Assembly (NCBI GenBank): GCA_028292435.1
Contig: JAQGMI010000009.1
Location: 1 to 64,000, forward strand
Direction: 5' to 3'
DNA from: Betaproteobacteria bacterium
GTDB lineage: Bacteria; Pseudomonadota; Gammaproteobacteria; Burkholderiales; SG8-41
DNA length: 64,000 nt
Below are positions 1 to 8,974 of this stretch, one piece after another (positions within the stretch are counted from its first letter, which is position 1; every line of letters begins with the position of its first letter). A program made the position numbers and the translations under genes. A model generated the notes under the pieces. The model saw nothing but the letters and a program-made list of their open reading frames with translations, was not told the DNA's origin and did no database searches.

Positions 1-49
1 GCACTATCGGCTTGCGCAGTTTCGGCAGTATTTCCAATGACGCTTTTTA

Positions 50-1648
50 TCAGCGTCCAGAGCATGGTTTTGCCATTTCCGAAAGATGTCGGGTGACATC
101 TGAAATCACTGGGTTCCATTCGCTCTGCCGCGCTTGGCGAAACAAACGCACGCTCGAATACCACGGCATCGACTCGCCATGCTGGCCGTAACGCCACTCG
201 CATGCCGCTTGCAGCATGACCCACGCCGGCGTCCCGAGCGCGCCAGCAAGATGCACAACTGCGGTCTGCACGCTGATCACGAGATCCAATGCCGCAACCA
301 GCGCCGCTGTCTCGTCATAATTGACGATTGCCTCTGGCCAATCGTGCAGCATCAACCCCGGATTCAACTGACGAAATGGCTGCAGATCCGCCCCGGCACT
401 CCCATATTGCAAGTTAATGAAGTGACATCCCTGCTGCTGCAAGATCGGCAGCCAGTCAACGACCCGGGTCGAGCGGTTGGCACCCCGAGTTGATGGCGCG
501 CCGCCTGTCCATGAGATTCCAACCTTCAAACCCTTACCCAGAGCATCCAACCGCGCTTTCCAAAAATCGGTTCGCGAAGCCTCAGCGCGCAGAAAACCAG
601 CCTGTGGTGGAAATTCTTCGGCGTTCCTGCGAACCTGCGCCGGCACGCTGCCGATGGCGACTTGATAGTTCATGCCCGCTGCTTCAGCCGTTCGCAAAAG
701 CTCCGCGTCACCGCTTTGCATCACCACCATCGCCGGCGCGAACGAGCGCGTGAACAAGGAAGCAAGCGGACGCGCGCATTCGATCAGACAACTATCTGCG
801 CGCTTCAGCAGATCAGGCAAACATGATGCAAACATAATCTGATCACCAAGTCCCTGCTCAGCATAAACGAGCAGCTTTTTCCTATGCAATGACTCGCCCT
901 GCCATTCGGGAAGCGTGATTGCACGAGATATATAGTTACCACCTGCAAGTTTGCGAGCTTCATAGTCCCGCCATCCTGTGTCGAAGCGCCCGAGCTTCAG
1001 CTTGGCGAGCGCACGGTTTAAGCGCGCTTCGTGCATGTCCGGATAGGCCTTTACAAGGCGTTCACAAAGTTTCAACGCCTCGTCGGCATTCCCCTCCTGC
1101 ACAAGAACGGCGCCGTAATTGCACAGCACGTCGGGGTCCGCTGGATCGAGGGAGAGCGCTGTTCGAATATGCGCCGCGCCCTGTGCAAAGTCGCCGGTCT
1201 GATGGGTAAGCATATAACCAAGGGTGTTATGGGCCGCGACGAAATCGGGCTTTATTTCGATCGCCTGCTCAAGATAACGCACTGATTCGTCCAGTGCGCC
1301 GACTGCACGCGTCGCCAACGCCATATTGTAGTAAGCCTGCGGGAAGCGCGGTCGAAAATGCGCAGAGAGCACGAACGCGTCAAGTGCATCCTCATACTGG
1401 TGCGCCGCTAAATAACTCAGCCCAAGATTATTGTGAGTGTCTGCATCGTCGTGCCGGATCGCGATCACGCGCTTGAACCGGGCGATTGCCGTCGTGTAAT
1501 CTCGCACCGAATAAGCTGCAAGTCCTGCTTCGAAGTCGGCGTGCGCAGCAAACTGATTTAACTTTTGCTGCTCGGCCTCAGTTGGTGCGATGGCGTCAGC
1601 ATTTCGCGATCGCGGCGTCAGCAACGAAAACCAATCGCGAATGCTCAT
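50..1648 (-). CDS. TPR protein with GT9-like glycosyltransferase domain
   Basis: Probably a cytoplasmic glycosyltransferase whose TPR half binds a protein or glycan partner; donor and acceptor are unknown. The N-terminal ~200 residues carry tandem TPR units (e.g. HNNLGLSYLAAHQYEDAL). The C-terminal ~300 residues have the heptosyltransferase-like signatures YAEQGLGDQIMFASC and DLVISVQTAVVHLAGALG, shared with three neighbouring paralogues. I start it at the ATG beginning MSIRDWF, which has a GAAAG-type ribosome site and lies 23 bp after the stop of the upstream gene; an upstream in-frame ATG at 1720 would overlap that gene. It is the last gene of a minus-strand run of eight. The family is clear; the exact sugar transferred is not. 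Confidence 0.85.
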   Translation of the reverse strand: MSIRDWFSLLTPRSRNADAIAPTEAEQQKLNQFAAHADFEAGLAAYSVRDYTTAIARFKRVIAIRHDDADTHNNLGLSYLAAHQYEDALDAFVLSAHFRPRFPQAYYNMALATRAVGALDESVRYLEQAIEIKPDFVAAHNTLGYMLTHQTGDFAQGAAHIRTALSLDPADPDVLCNYGAVLVQEGNADEALKLCERLVKAYPDMHEARLNRALAKLKLGRFDTGWRDYEARKLAGGNYISRAITLPEWQGESLHRKKLLVYAEQGLGDQIMFASCLPDLLKRADSCLIECARPLASLFTRSFAPAMVVMQSGDAELLRTAEAAGMNYQVAIGSVPAQVRRNAEEFPPQAGFLRAEASRTDFWKARLDALGKGLKVGISWTGGAPSTRGANRSTRVVDWLPILQQQGCHFINLQYGSAGADLQPFRQLNPGLMLHDWPEAIVNYDETAALVAALDLVISVQTAVVHLAGALGTPAWVMLQAACEWRYGQHGESMPWYSSVRLFRQARQSEWNPVISDVTRHLSEMAKPCSGR

Positions 1649-1670
1649 CGCAGGACTTTCGCCACGCGAG

Positions 1671-3380
1671 TCATGGTTGGTTCCGGCCACGCAATTTAAG
1701 TGCAAGCTCGCTTGCAACATGCGCCATCACCGGCTCCCAACTCTGTCCGGGCGCGCAGCGAAACAACCGCATCGATGGATACCAAGACATGGTCTCGCCG
1801 CTTCGCGGGTAGCGCCACTCAGGACTGCTCGGCAGCAAAGTCCACACGGGTATTCCCAAGGCGCCGGCGAGATGGGCGACGGTGTTATCGACAGTGATGA
1901 CCAAATCAAGCGCGCCGAGCACGGCGGCCAGCTCGTCGATGTCATGAATGGCCGTGTCAAGTTGAACCACGCTCACACCCGATTGCTCCTGCAGCTTTTC
2001 AAGCTCGACAGCCACCTCGCCATATTGCAATGAGTTAAACTGGGCGCCTGTAACACTCAATAACTGCGCCCATGCCTGTAAGGGAATGGAGCGCACGAAC
2101 TGTCGCGATCGCAACGTGCCGCCGCGCCATGCAATGCCAATCTGCAAATCGCCGTCCCGTTCGAACTGCTTCCGCCAATAAGTAACGCGATCGCGATCGG
2201 CGACGAGATAGCCGGCCGGCTTGGAGAAAGCAGATACCCCGGGACGAAAATACCGCGGCAGGGAACCGATGGAGACCTGACAATCGATGGGCGGCACCTT
2301 ATTCAACCAATCTGTTTTATCGCTCTTCACGCCGCCATGAACGTTCGCCTTTGGAAACGACCGCGCGAACAACGATGCAATCCTCGTATTGCACTCAATC
2401 ACGCAATCCCCGGCAATTGACAGCAGATCAGGTATGCACGATGCAAACATGATTTCATCGCCGAGCCCTTGCTCCGCGTAGACAAGCACCCGTTTACCAG
2501 CGATCGATTCGCCCTTCCATGGCGGGTACCTGAACGATCGTGCCGGCTGGCCGTCGTTGAACCGACGCTCGTACGCATCCCAGCCGGCGGCGTAATCGCC
2601 CTTCATCAGTAGTGCATAGCTGCGATTAATTACGGCATCTGCAAAATCGGGGTCTAGCGCGAGCACGTGATCGTAATTGGCGATAGCGTCATCGAACCGG
2701 CCAAGATCACGCAGCGCATGTGCGACGCATGCGTGAGTTTCGATGATGCCGGGATTGATCGCCAACGCGCGTTCGAAATGCGCGAGTGCGTCGCCGGGTT
2801 GCCCGGTTTCCAGCACCAACAATCCCAGATTGTGGTGGGCTTGAACCATATCAGGTCGAAGTGCAAGCGCGGCCGCAAGGCGTTCCCGTGCTTCGTCGTA
2901 ATGACCGGACTTATATAGCGCATAACCAAGGAGACAAAGGGCGTCTGCCGACGCCGGCTTCCCGCCCACCGCTTGCCGGTAACAATCGATCGCAGCATTC
3001 CAGTCGTCACTCGCCTTGAAAAGTCCGCCTAACCTGAGCCAGGCGGCGCCGTCGTGCGGTTCTACGACGGTCGCTTTACGATATGCAGCGATTGCCGCAT
3101 CTGTACGCCCTAGCCCGGACAATGCCGATCCCAATGCAAGCCACGCATCAAGCGAACGCGGCGCGAAATGCACCGCCAATTGAAAACTATCAGCGGCATC
3201 TTCAAGGCGTCCCTGGTCGAAATAAGTCGACCCGAGTTCAAGATGAGCAGGCGCGAAATCGTGCTCGAGTTCGAGCGCGCGCAGCAGGCAGCGCTCGGCT
3301 TCCTGGTATCGCAAGCTTTGCCGCAACTGCATCCCCTGATTTTGCAGTCCGGCAGCTGTCTCCTGGCTCGCATCAACCAT
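1671..3380 (-). CDS. TPR protein with GT9-like glycosyltransferase domain
   Basis: A paralogue of the neighbouring TPR-glycosyltransferases. About seven TPR units (e.g. AWLALGSALSGLGRTDAA, HHNLGLLVLETGQPGDAL) fill the N-terminal half. The GT9-like half contains VLVYAEQGLGDEIMFASC, IGIAWRGG and DLVITVDNTVAHLAGALG. I chose the ATG at 3380 (MVDASQE), overlapping the end of the upstream GT2-FkbM gene by 8 bp, which suggests translational coupling. An in-frame ATG at 3410 (MPLTISS) would add ten residues. Of the four paralogues this one has the longest TPR run before the catalytic half. The role in a glycan or protein-glycosylation pathway is inferred from domains and neighbours. Confidence 0.85.
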   Translation of the reverse strand: MVDASQETAAGLQNQGMQLRQSLRYQEAERCLLRALELEHDFAPAHLELGSTYFDQGRLEDAADSFQLAVHFAPRSLDAWLALGSALSGLGRTDAAIAAYRKATVVEPHDGAAWLRLGGLFKASDDWNAAIDCYRQAVGGKPASADALCLLGYALYKSGHYDEARERLAAALALRPDMVQAHHNLGLLVLETGQPGDALAHFERALAINPGIIETHACVAHALRDLGRFDDAIANYDHVLALDPDFADAVINRSYALLMKGDYAAGWDAYERRFNDGQPARSFRYPPWKGESIAGKRVLVYAEQGLGDEIMFASCIPDLLSIAGDCVIECNTRIASLFARSFPKANVHGGVKSDKTDWLNKVPPIDCQVSIGSLPRYFRPGVSAFSKPAGYLVADRDRVTYWRKQFERDGDLQIGIAWRGGTLRSRQFVRSIPLQAWAQLLSVTGAQFNSLQYGEVAVELEKLQEQSGVSVVQLDTAIHDIDELAAVLGALDLVITVDNTVAHLAGALGIPVWTLLPSSPEWRYPRSGETMSWYPSMRLFRCAPGQSWEPVMAHVASELALKLRGRNQP

Positions 3381-4713
3381 GCATGGGCTCGATGAGATAG
3401 TTAACGGCATGCACGTAATCGAATTGGTGTTTGACCGAGTATTGGTGCGTCTCCAGCCAAGCGTTAAACCACGGCATCTGCGACCGGAAAACTTCGATCA
3501 TGATTTTCGGCCGCGATTGAGCAATGACACGTTCAGCCCCCGCCAGCACTTCGAGCTCCATTCCCTCCACGTCGATTTTCATGAAATCGACTTTAGCTGA
3601 TATCAATTTATCGAGCGGCACGCATTTAATGGTGCCGTGTGCTGCGCGGACGAGCCGCGTGGCCCCGAGATTCGTGTTTGCTTCACACGCGAGTTCATAC
3701 GCACCGGCGGTCGCAGCAATGCCGATGCCGAGCTGACCAAGGTCGGCGTTACTCACTGCATTTTCGCTGAGGTTATGCCGCAACGATGTAATCGCACCAG
3801 GATTAGGCTCAAGCACGAGGATGCTTCGCGGCCGCATGAACCGCGCGTAATAAACAACGTGATTGCCTACGTAAGCACCGACCTCAACGATCGCGGCGCC
3901 GGTGCCGACCCAGCGTTCGATGTATTCAAGTTCGCGCAGTTCGAAAAAACCATGTGTTAAGAAACGCCTGTGAATCAGGTCAAACGGGTTGCGGACAAAG
4001 AATCGAAAATCTTCGCCTCGATACGTAAATTCGGCATGGAAATCGACTTCCTCGCATTTGACGGCGATTAAACGCTCGATTGCGGCACGGCGCTCACTTT
4101 TACTGCTCGCACGCGGGTCTACGCTGCGGTCGCCGGCGCGACTATAAAAGAAAGGGTTTTCTATTTTTATGCAGCGGTATTTTGACCAAAGACGCAGGTA
4201 GTAGTCGAATTCCGATGCTGCTCCCAGGTTGCGGTCGAATGGCGTTGCCTGCGCCACCGCTGTTTTAACGAAATGGCCGATTTGTAATGTATTGAAGGGA
4301 TCGTTGGACAACAACTCCTCCATGCGCGTCATTGTCCTAAGCTGGCTCGATCGTGGTAGGCCGCCCTCTTCGTCGGCGGCGAGATCATAAATCGCGCCCC
4401 AGATCGCGTCGTGTTTTTCCAATGCGCCGGCGACATTCCTGAACGCGTCTCTCGACAGCACGTCGTCCGCATCGAGGAAAAACACCCATTCGGCGCCACA
4501 CCTGCCCGCGAGCTCGACGCCGCGATTGCGTGCGCTTGCCGCGCCGAGGTTACCGAGACAGTCATCGACTGGAATGTGAACCACTTCAGCAAACGGGCCA
4601 CGCGTCGCGTCGCTCGCCTCTTTTACCGACTCGGCGGCATCGAGCGCGTATAACTCGTGACCTGGCCCGACCGGCGTAATAACGGCGCACTTCAATGGAA
4701 GAGCACGCAACAT
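3373..4713 (-). CDS. GT2-like glycosyltransferase fused to FkbM methyltransferase
   Basis: A two-domain protein. Residues ~8-200 resemble family 2 glycosyltransferases, with an opening VITPVGPGHE strand and the metal/nucleotide-sugar motif DADD at 81-84. Residues ~250-446 form an FkbM-type SAM-dependent methyltransferase: IVEVGAYVGNHVVYYA is the SAM-binding loop and MKIDVEGMELEVLAGAE the FkbM hallmark. It may both transfer a sugar and O-methylate a sugar hydroxyl. Gene 4803-6305 has the same architecture, so the fusion is not a local accident. It is transcribed ahead of the TPR-glycosyltransferase at 1671-3380, overlapping it by 8 bp. Confidence 0.82.
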   Translation of the reverse strand: MLRALPLKCAVITPVGPGHELYALDAAESVKEASDATRGPFAEVVHIPVDDCLGNLGAASARNRGVELAGRCGAEWVFFLDADDVLSRDAFRNVAGALEKHDAIWGAIYDLAADEEGGLPRSSQLRTMTRMEELLSNDPFNTLQIGHFVKTAVAQATPFDRNLGAASEFDYYLRLWSKYRCIKIENPFFYSRAGDRSVDPRASSKSERRAAIERLIAVKCEEVDFHAEFTYRGEDFRFFVRNPFDLIHRRFLTHGFFELRELEYIERWVGTGAAIVEVGAYVGNHVVYYARFMRPRSILVLEPNPGAITSLRHNLSENAVSNADLGQLGIGIAATAGAYELACEANTNLGATRLVRAAHGTIKCVPLDKLISAKVDFMKIDVEGMELEVLAGAERVIAQSRPKIMIEVFRSQMPWFNAWLETHQYSVKHQFDYVHAVNYLIEPMHG

Positions 4714-4802
4714 CGCAGTGTACGCATAAACAAATCATACTCGATGCGCTTGCGCGCCGCAGGCGGCTGACGGCGCAGACTTTTTCGTGCCCGATGATGC
4801 GG

Positions 4803-6305
4803 CTAGCTTCCCGGTTTGTCGCCGCTTTTGCAATATGCAGCCGCCACGATGTGGCCGACATCGTTGTCGGGCCGGGTCGTCGCCCACAGGTTGACGCTGC
4901 GGATGTCAGTAATTTCACCAAGACGATCGGCGAGCGCGACCGTTTCGTTATCGTCATCGATGGCATAAATGCGATACCCCGACTGCTTCAATCTGGCTTG
5001 AATCGCCGCGGACGACGCCGAATTGTCGGCGGCCACAACAATGTCCGGCGTCGCCCGGGCAACGATATCAGCGATTTCAGCAAAGACGTTTAACTGCAAC
5101 GCCGCGGGGCCGAGCCGGATTAAGCGCCGCGCTGGCGATTCTGCCGCCCATATCAAATCCTGCGTCTTATGAAACCCTTCGAACGCGGTCACGTTGCGCA
5201 CGCCATTCATAGCGAGATTCAATTCAAGTCGCAAAAAGTCGGCCTCGATTGATTCGAAGCAGCGGATTTCGGCCGCCGGCGCGGCACGCGCGGCAAGTAA
5301 TGCGTAATAACCTTTGCCGGCTCCGATATCTGCGACCAGCGGCGCGTCTGCCGCGAGCACCTGCCACAACCGGGTCGTGGCGGCCTGATAGTCGCCAATC
5401 CAGCCAAGACTTAAACAGACTGGATCGTCATTGTTGCTGAACAAAGCGAAATCGCCGCCCGCACAACCGCACACATCAACCAATCCCGAGTAAGGCAGCC
5501 GCGAGGCAAGCAGCTTGAGCTCATCGCCACGCATTTCACCTCGCGCCCGGCTGAAAGACTGCGCTTCTTCGCTGCAACGATTCAGCGCACTGGTCGAGCG
5601 GTTTGAATGCGGTTTCAGGCTTCGCGCCTGCGCGCCGGCTGCCAGTTGCGCGGTCGCCGATATGCGCCATTGATCGGAAGTTGCGGCCCGCGGTCCTGTC
5701 GAATGCCGGTCGGCACGATTCACCGACAGAACTTCAGGGAGTTTGATGCAACGGTAATCCTTCCATGCCTTGAGGTAGTAGTCGAAGTCTTCGCCGGCAT
5801 CCATCGCCTCGTCGAAAGGCAACGTGAGCGCAGCGCTAGTACGCACAAAATGCCCCATGTACAAAGTCATAAAAGGATCGAACAAGAGCAGCTCATCGAG
5901 CGATCGTAAGGTCATCGCCTGGGGAAAGCGGATATGGTGTTCACGCTCGTCAGGCGATTTGATCGCCATGAGCCCCCACACTGCATCGAACTGATCGGCA
6001 TGTTCCTCAAAAATGGAAAATGCTCGCGGCGTCATCAGGTCATCGGCATCGAGAAAAAATATCCAATCTGCCCCTGCTTGCTGCGCCTGCTGGGTGCCGT
6101 CATTACGGGCTTTGCTTCGCCCAAGCTTGCCGGCGCTGTCGTCCACGAAGTAAAACTCGAGTTCGGAAAACGGGCCCCGGCTCTCGCACCATGCCGCCTC
6201 GATCGAGGATTTGCATTCCCGTGCGCGTTCGACATGCCCCGGGCCGACCGGTGTGACGGCCGCACACTTCAGGCGCCGGCGTTTTGGCAGAAACCAGTTT
6301 CTCAT
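4803..6305 (-). CDS. GT2-like glycosyltransferase fused to FkbM-like methyltransferase
   Basis: The same layout as 3373-4713. The N-terminal GT2-like domain begins AAVTPVGPGH and has DADD at 86-89. The C-terminal Rossmann methyltransferase-like domain has the SAM loop VADIGAGKGYYALLA and then FESIEADFLRLELNL. The terminal FkbM motif is degenerate: KIDVEG is replaced by LIRLGPAALQLNVFAE, so its methyltransferase activity is less certain than that of its neighbour. An 89-bp gap separates it from the next gene and 74 bp from the TPR gene upstream. The pair looks like an old duplication with the C-terminal half diverging. Confidence 0.75.
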   Translation of the reverse strand: MRNWFLPKRRRLKCAAVTPVGPGHVERARECKSSIEAAWCESRGPFSELEFYFVDDSAGKLGRSKARNDGTQQAQQAGADWIFFLDADDLMTPRAFSIFEEHADQFDAVWGLMAIKSPDEREHHIRFPQAMTLRSLDELLLFDPFMTLYMGHFVRTSAALTLPFDEAMDAGEDFDYYLKAWKDYRCIKLPEVLSVNRADRHSTGPRAATSDQWRISATAQLAAGAQARSLKPHSNRSTSALNRCSEEAQSFSRARGEMRGDELKLLASRLPYSGLVDVCGCAGGDFALFSNNDDPVCLSLGWIGDYQAATTRLWQVLAADAPLVADIGAGKGYYALLAARAAPAAEIRCFESIEADFLRLELNLAMNGVRNVTAFEGFHKTQDLIWAAESPARRLIRLGPAALQLNVFAEIADIVARATPDIVVAADNSASSAAIQARLKQSGYRIYAIDDDNETVALADRLGEITDIRSVNLWATTRPDNDVGHIVAAAYCKSGDKPGS

Positions 6306-6379
6306 CCGGATACCATCGGATTAAATCGCGGCGAACTTGCAGTTCATAGGAGCAGTTCAAGCATAAATGAGCACTTTAA

Positions 6380-8251
6380 TTATTCGCGCTGCAGCGCGGC
6401 GGTGACCTGTGCGAGCGCGCTTTTCCAGTCGCCCGGTGTCTGCTGCCGGTGGAGACTCACCGCTGGATACCAGGGTGCGGCGGTTCCCCCGCGCGACCAG
6501 CGCCAATCTGCGCTGTGACAAAGCAGCAGATGTGTCGACACGCCAAGCGCGCCGGACAGATGGGCAACGGAGTTATCTACCGTGATTACCGCATTGAGCG
6601 CGCGCAGCAGCGCCGCCATTTTGTCAACGTCAGCCAGCGCCTCGTCGCAATTGATTACCGGAGCACCGAATGGAAGGGCGAATTCCGCCAGTTCAGGGCC
6701 GCCGTTTCGCTGCAAATTGATAAACGTTATACCTGGCATGCGAACAATGGCCGCGAGCTCGCCGAGCGGAATCGAGCGCAGGTCACCGCGCGTCCTGCGT
6801 GTGCCCCCACGCCACGCGATGCCGACATTTAAATTGCCGGCCTTATTCACTAAAGGCGTGCGCCAGCGGGCTACGCGTTGCGCGTCGGCAACGAGATAAC
6901 CCTGGTGTCGTGGAAAGTCGGCGAGCGATTTACGCAGCAGCCGCGGCAAGCTGCCGATGGCGCACTGTGCCTGGATATGCGGAAACTCGGCGAGCCAGCG
7001 ACGGTCGCCATCGCGCATAGCGCCATGCACTTTTGCCGCCGGAAACGAACGCGCGAACAACCCGGCAAGCCGCGGCTCGCACTCGATCAGACAATCGGGC
7101 TGGCGTACCAGCAAATCGGGTATGCACGACGCGAACATGACTTCGTCGCCCAAACCTTGCTCGCCATATATAAGCAACCCAGCGCCGGTCGCCAGTTTTT
7201 CTCCATTCCATTGAGGAAATGGAAAATTTCGTGGAGCGGCGCCCCGCCCCCTCGCATTGCGCATTTCATAATCCGGCCAACCACGCAAATAGTCGCCGCT
7301 AGCCAGCAGCGCGAGTCCGCGATTCCAGCGGTATTCATTCTCCCCCGGATAGGCAGCGATCAGCTTCTCATAGTGGGCAATCGCCGCACTTACCTGACCT
7401 TGCTCCTGAAGTGCGAGGCCGAGATTCGCTTGCGCCTCGACGCCGCCCGGGTCGAGTTTGATTGCGCGCTCAAAATACTGTTGAGCGCGACGGGGATCGC
7501 CTATTCGGCTTAAAAGCAGCAAACCGAAGTTTGCGCAAGCTGCCGCATCATCGGGACTGCATTCAAGCCCGCGCTCATAGGCTCCAACCGCACCCTCGAT
7601 TTCATCGCATTGTCCGTGTATCCGCGCTGACTCGAAGTGGATCCCGGCGTCGAGCGGTGCGAGGCGCGCAGCAGATCGAATGTGTTCAAGCGCGGCGTCC
7701 AATTCGCCCGCTTCTTGCATAAGGCGTGCAAGGCCGACGCGTGCTGCGACGAAGTCTGGTGCGAGTGCAAGCGCGAGATGGAAGCAATCGCGCGCGTCGG
7801 CGGCTTCGCCCAAGGCCAGATATGCCTGTGCCTGTTCGGCAAGCAACTCGGCATCCGTGGCAACAAAGCTCAATGCGCGCTCAAAATCGGCGACCGCTTC
7901 CTTGTGTTGGCCCATGGATTGCAATGCACGCCCGCGTATCCGATACGCGGCCGCAAAATCGCCTCGTAATGCAATCGCTGTTTCGGCATTTTTTATTGCG
8001 GCTTCGGCATCGCGGCCCAGCAAGGCGAGGCCCGCCTGCAGGACGGCCGCCTCCGCAGGGTCATTGGATTTAAGCATTGTTAATTCGCGCTCGAGGCCTG
8101 CACGATCGGCGGCGTCGATCATTTCCCAGCCTCGACAGAACAAGGCAGTCGGTCGATAGGTGTCCAGACGTGCCGGCGCTGCAACTACCGTCCGCGCCTC
8201 GACGCGGCTCGCCACAGACAACCACCAGTCACGCAGTGCGCGCGTCAGCAT
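6380..8251 (-). CDS. TPR protein with GT9-like glycosyltransferase domain
   Basis: The longest (623 aa) of the four paralogous TPR-glycosyltransferases. The TPR region (~residues 60-310) includes AAYRIRGRALQSMGQHKEAV and CANFGLLLLSRIGDPRRAQ. The GT9-like half carries LLIYGEQGLGDEVMFASC, NVGIAWRGGTRRTRG and NAVITVDNSVAHLSGALG. A basic stretch near the N terminus is not a convincing signal peptide, so a cytosolic location is likely. It lies 30 bp downstream of the DxD glycosyltransferase gene and shares its direction. The substrate cannot be read from the sequence. Confidence 0.85.
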   Translation of the reverse strand: MLTRALRDWWLSVASRVEARTVVAAPARLDTYRPTALFCRGWEMIDAADRAGLERELTMLKSNDPAEAAVLQAGLALLGRDAEAAIKNAETAIALRGDFAAAYRIRGRALQSMGQHKEAVADFERALSFVATDAELLAEQAQAYLALGEAADARDCFHLALALAPDFVAARVGLARLMQEAGELDAALEHIRSAARLAPLDAGIHFESARIHGQCDEIEGAVGAYERGLECSPDDAAACANFGLLLLSRIGDPRRAQQYFERAIKLDPGGVEAQANLGLALQEQGQVSAAIAHYEKLIAAYPGENEYRWNRGLALLASGDYLRGWPDYEMRNARGRGAAPRNFPFPQWNGEKLATGAGLLIYGEQGLGDEVMFASCIPDLLVRQPDCLIECEPRLAGLFARSFPAAKVHGAMRDGDRRWLAEFPHIQAQCAIGSLPRLLRKSLADFPRHQGYLVADAQRVARWRTPLVNKAGNLNVGIAWRGGTRRTRGDLRSIPLGELAAIVRMPGITFINLQRNGGPELAEFALPFGAPVINCDEALADVDKMAALLRALNAVITVDNSVAHLSGALGVSTHLLLCHSADWRWSRGGTAAPWYPAVSLHRQQTPGDWKSALAQVTAALQRE

Positions 8252-8281
8252 GCCGGTCGTTTGTTCGCATGCGCCCGTGCG

Positions 8282-8959
8282 TCATCGACGCTGCTCGACG
8301 TACAGCATGTCCTGCAATTCGCGTCGCCAGTCGTCTGCATATTCGCATTCGCGGAATTCGTCGAAATAGGGTCCACCCAGCGTGTAATGCACGAGTGCAG
8401 CGTCTTTGCTGCGCTCGTTATATCCGACCAGATGGTTCCAGCGCGCCGGGATCTGACCGATCGAGTTGTCGTCCTCAAGCCATTTGAACTGGTGCAATTC
8501 GAGTCCTGAAGCGCGGTTTACATACTCCGGCGACAGTGCGCGGCAGCGCGCATTGTTAAAAAGCATGACACTGGACCAGTTCTTCTTGTTGTATGCGGTC
8601 TGTGGCTGGTCGAGAAACTTTACCGACTCCTTTGGCACATGATTGTGCTTGGCCACCATTACTGCATAACGCTCATCACGCAGAGCATAGAGCTCGGCGA
8701 TATCCTCGAGCATCAGCATGTCGCAATCCATGAAGACCGACCAGCCGGAATAGCCTGACAAGAACGGCGTCAGAAACCGCGAAAACGAAAAATCCGTCGA
8801 CTGCAAAGGGTGGCGCTGCCGCGTCAATACGGATTTAAGCTCGCTCAGCCTGAGCGGCGCAATAGAGACCGGCATCGATGCGCGTTTATGTATGCTATGA
8901 GCAAGCACGCTGTATGCAACGGCCTCGCGCGGGTCGTAGCCGATAAAAACATTGATCAT
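8282..8959 (-). CDS. DxD glycosyltransferase-like protein (GT8-like fold)
   Basis: A 225-aa protein beginning INVFIGYDPREAVAYSVLA, the typical opening of small GT8-like bacterial transferases that act on a sugar nucleotide. The metal-binding DxD motif is DCD at residues 78-80, in the context WSVFMDCDMLMLEDI. The later NNKKNWSS-like region (YNKKNWSSVMLFNNARC) and HYTLGGPYF agree with the same family. It sits between two TPR-glycosyltransferase genes (30 and 15 bp gaps), supporting a role in building the same glycan. No signal peptide or membrane segment is evident. Confidence 0.7.
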   Translation of the reverse strand: MINVFIGYDPREAVAYSVLAHSIHKRASMPVSIAPLRLSELKSVLTRQRHPLQSTDFSFSRFLTPFLSGYSGWSVFMDCDMLMLEDIAELYALRDERYAVMVAKHNHVPKESVKFLDQPQTAYNKKNWSSVMLFNNARCRALSPEYVNRASGLELHQFKWLEDDNSIGQIPARWNHLVGYNERSKDAALVHYTLGGPYFDEFRECEYADDWRRELQDMLYVEQRR

Positions 8960-8974
8960 TGAATTAGCGCTTTT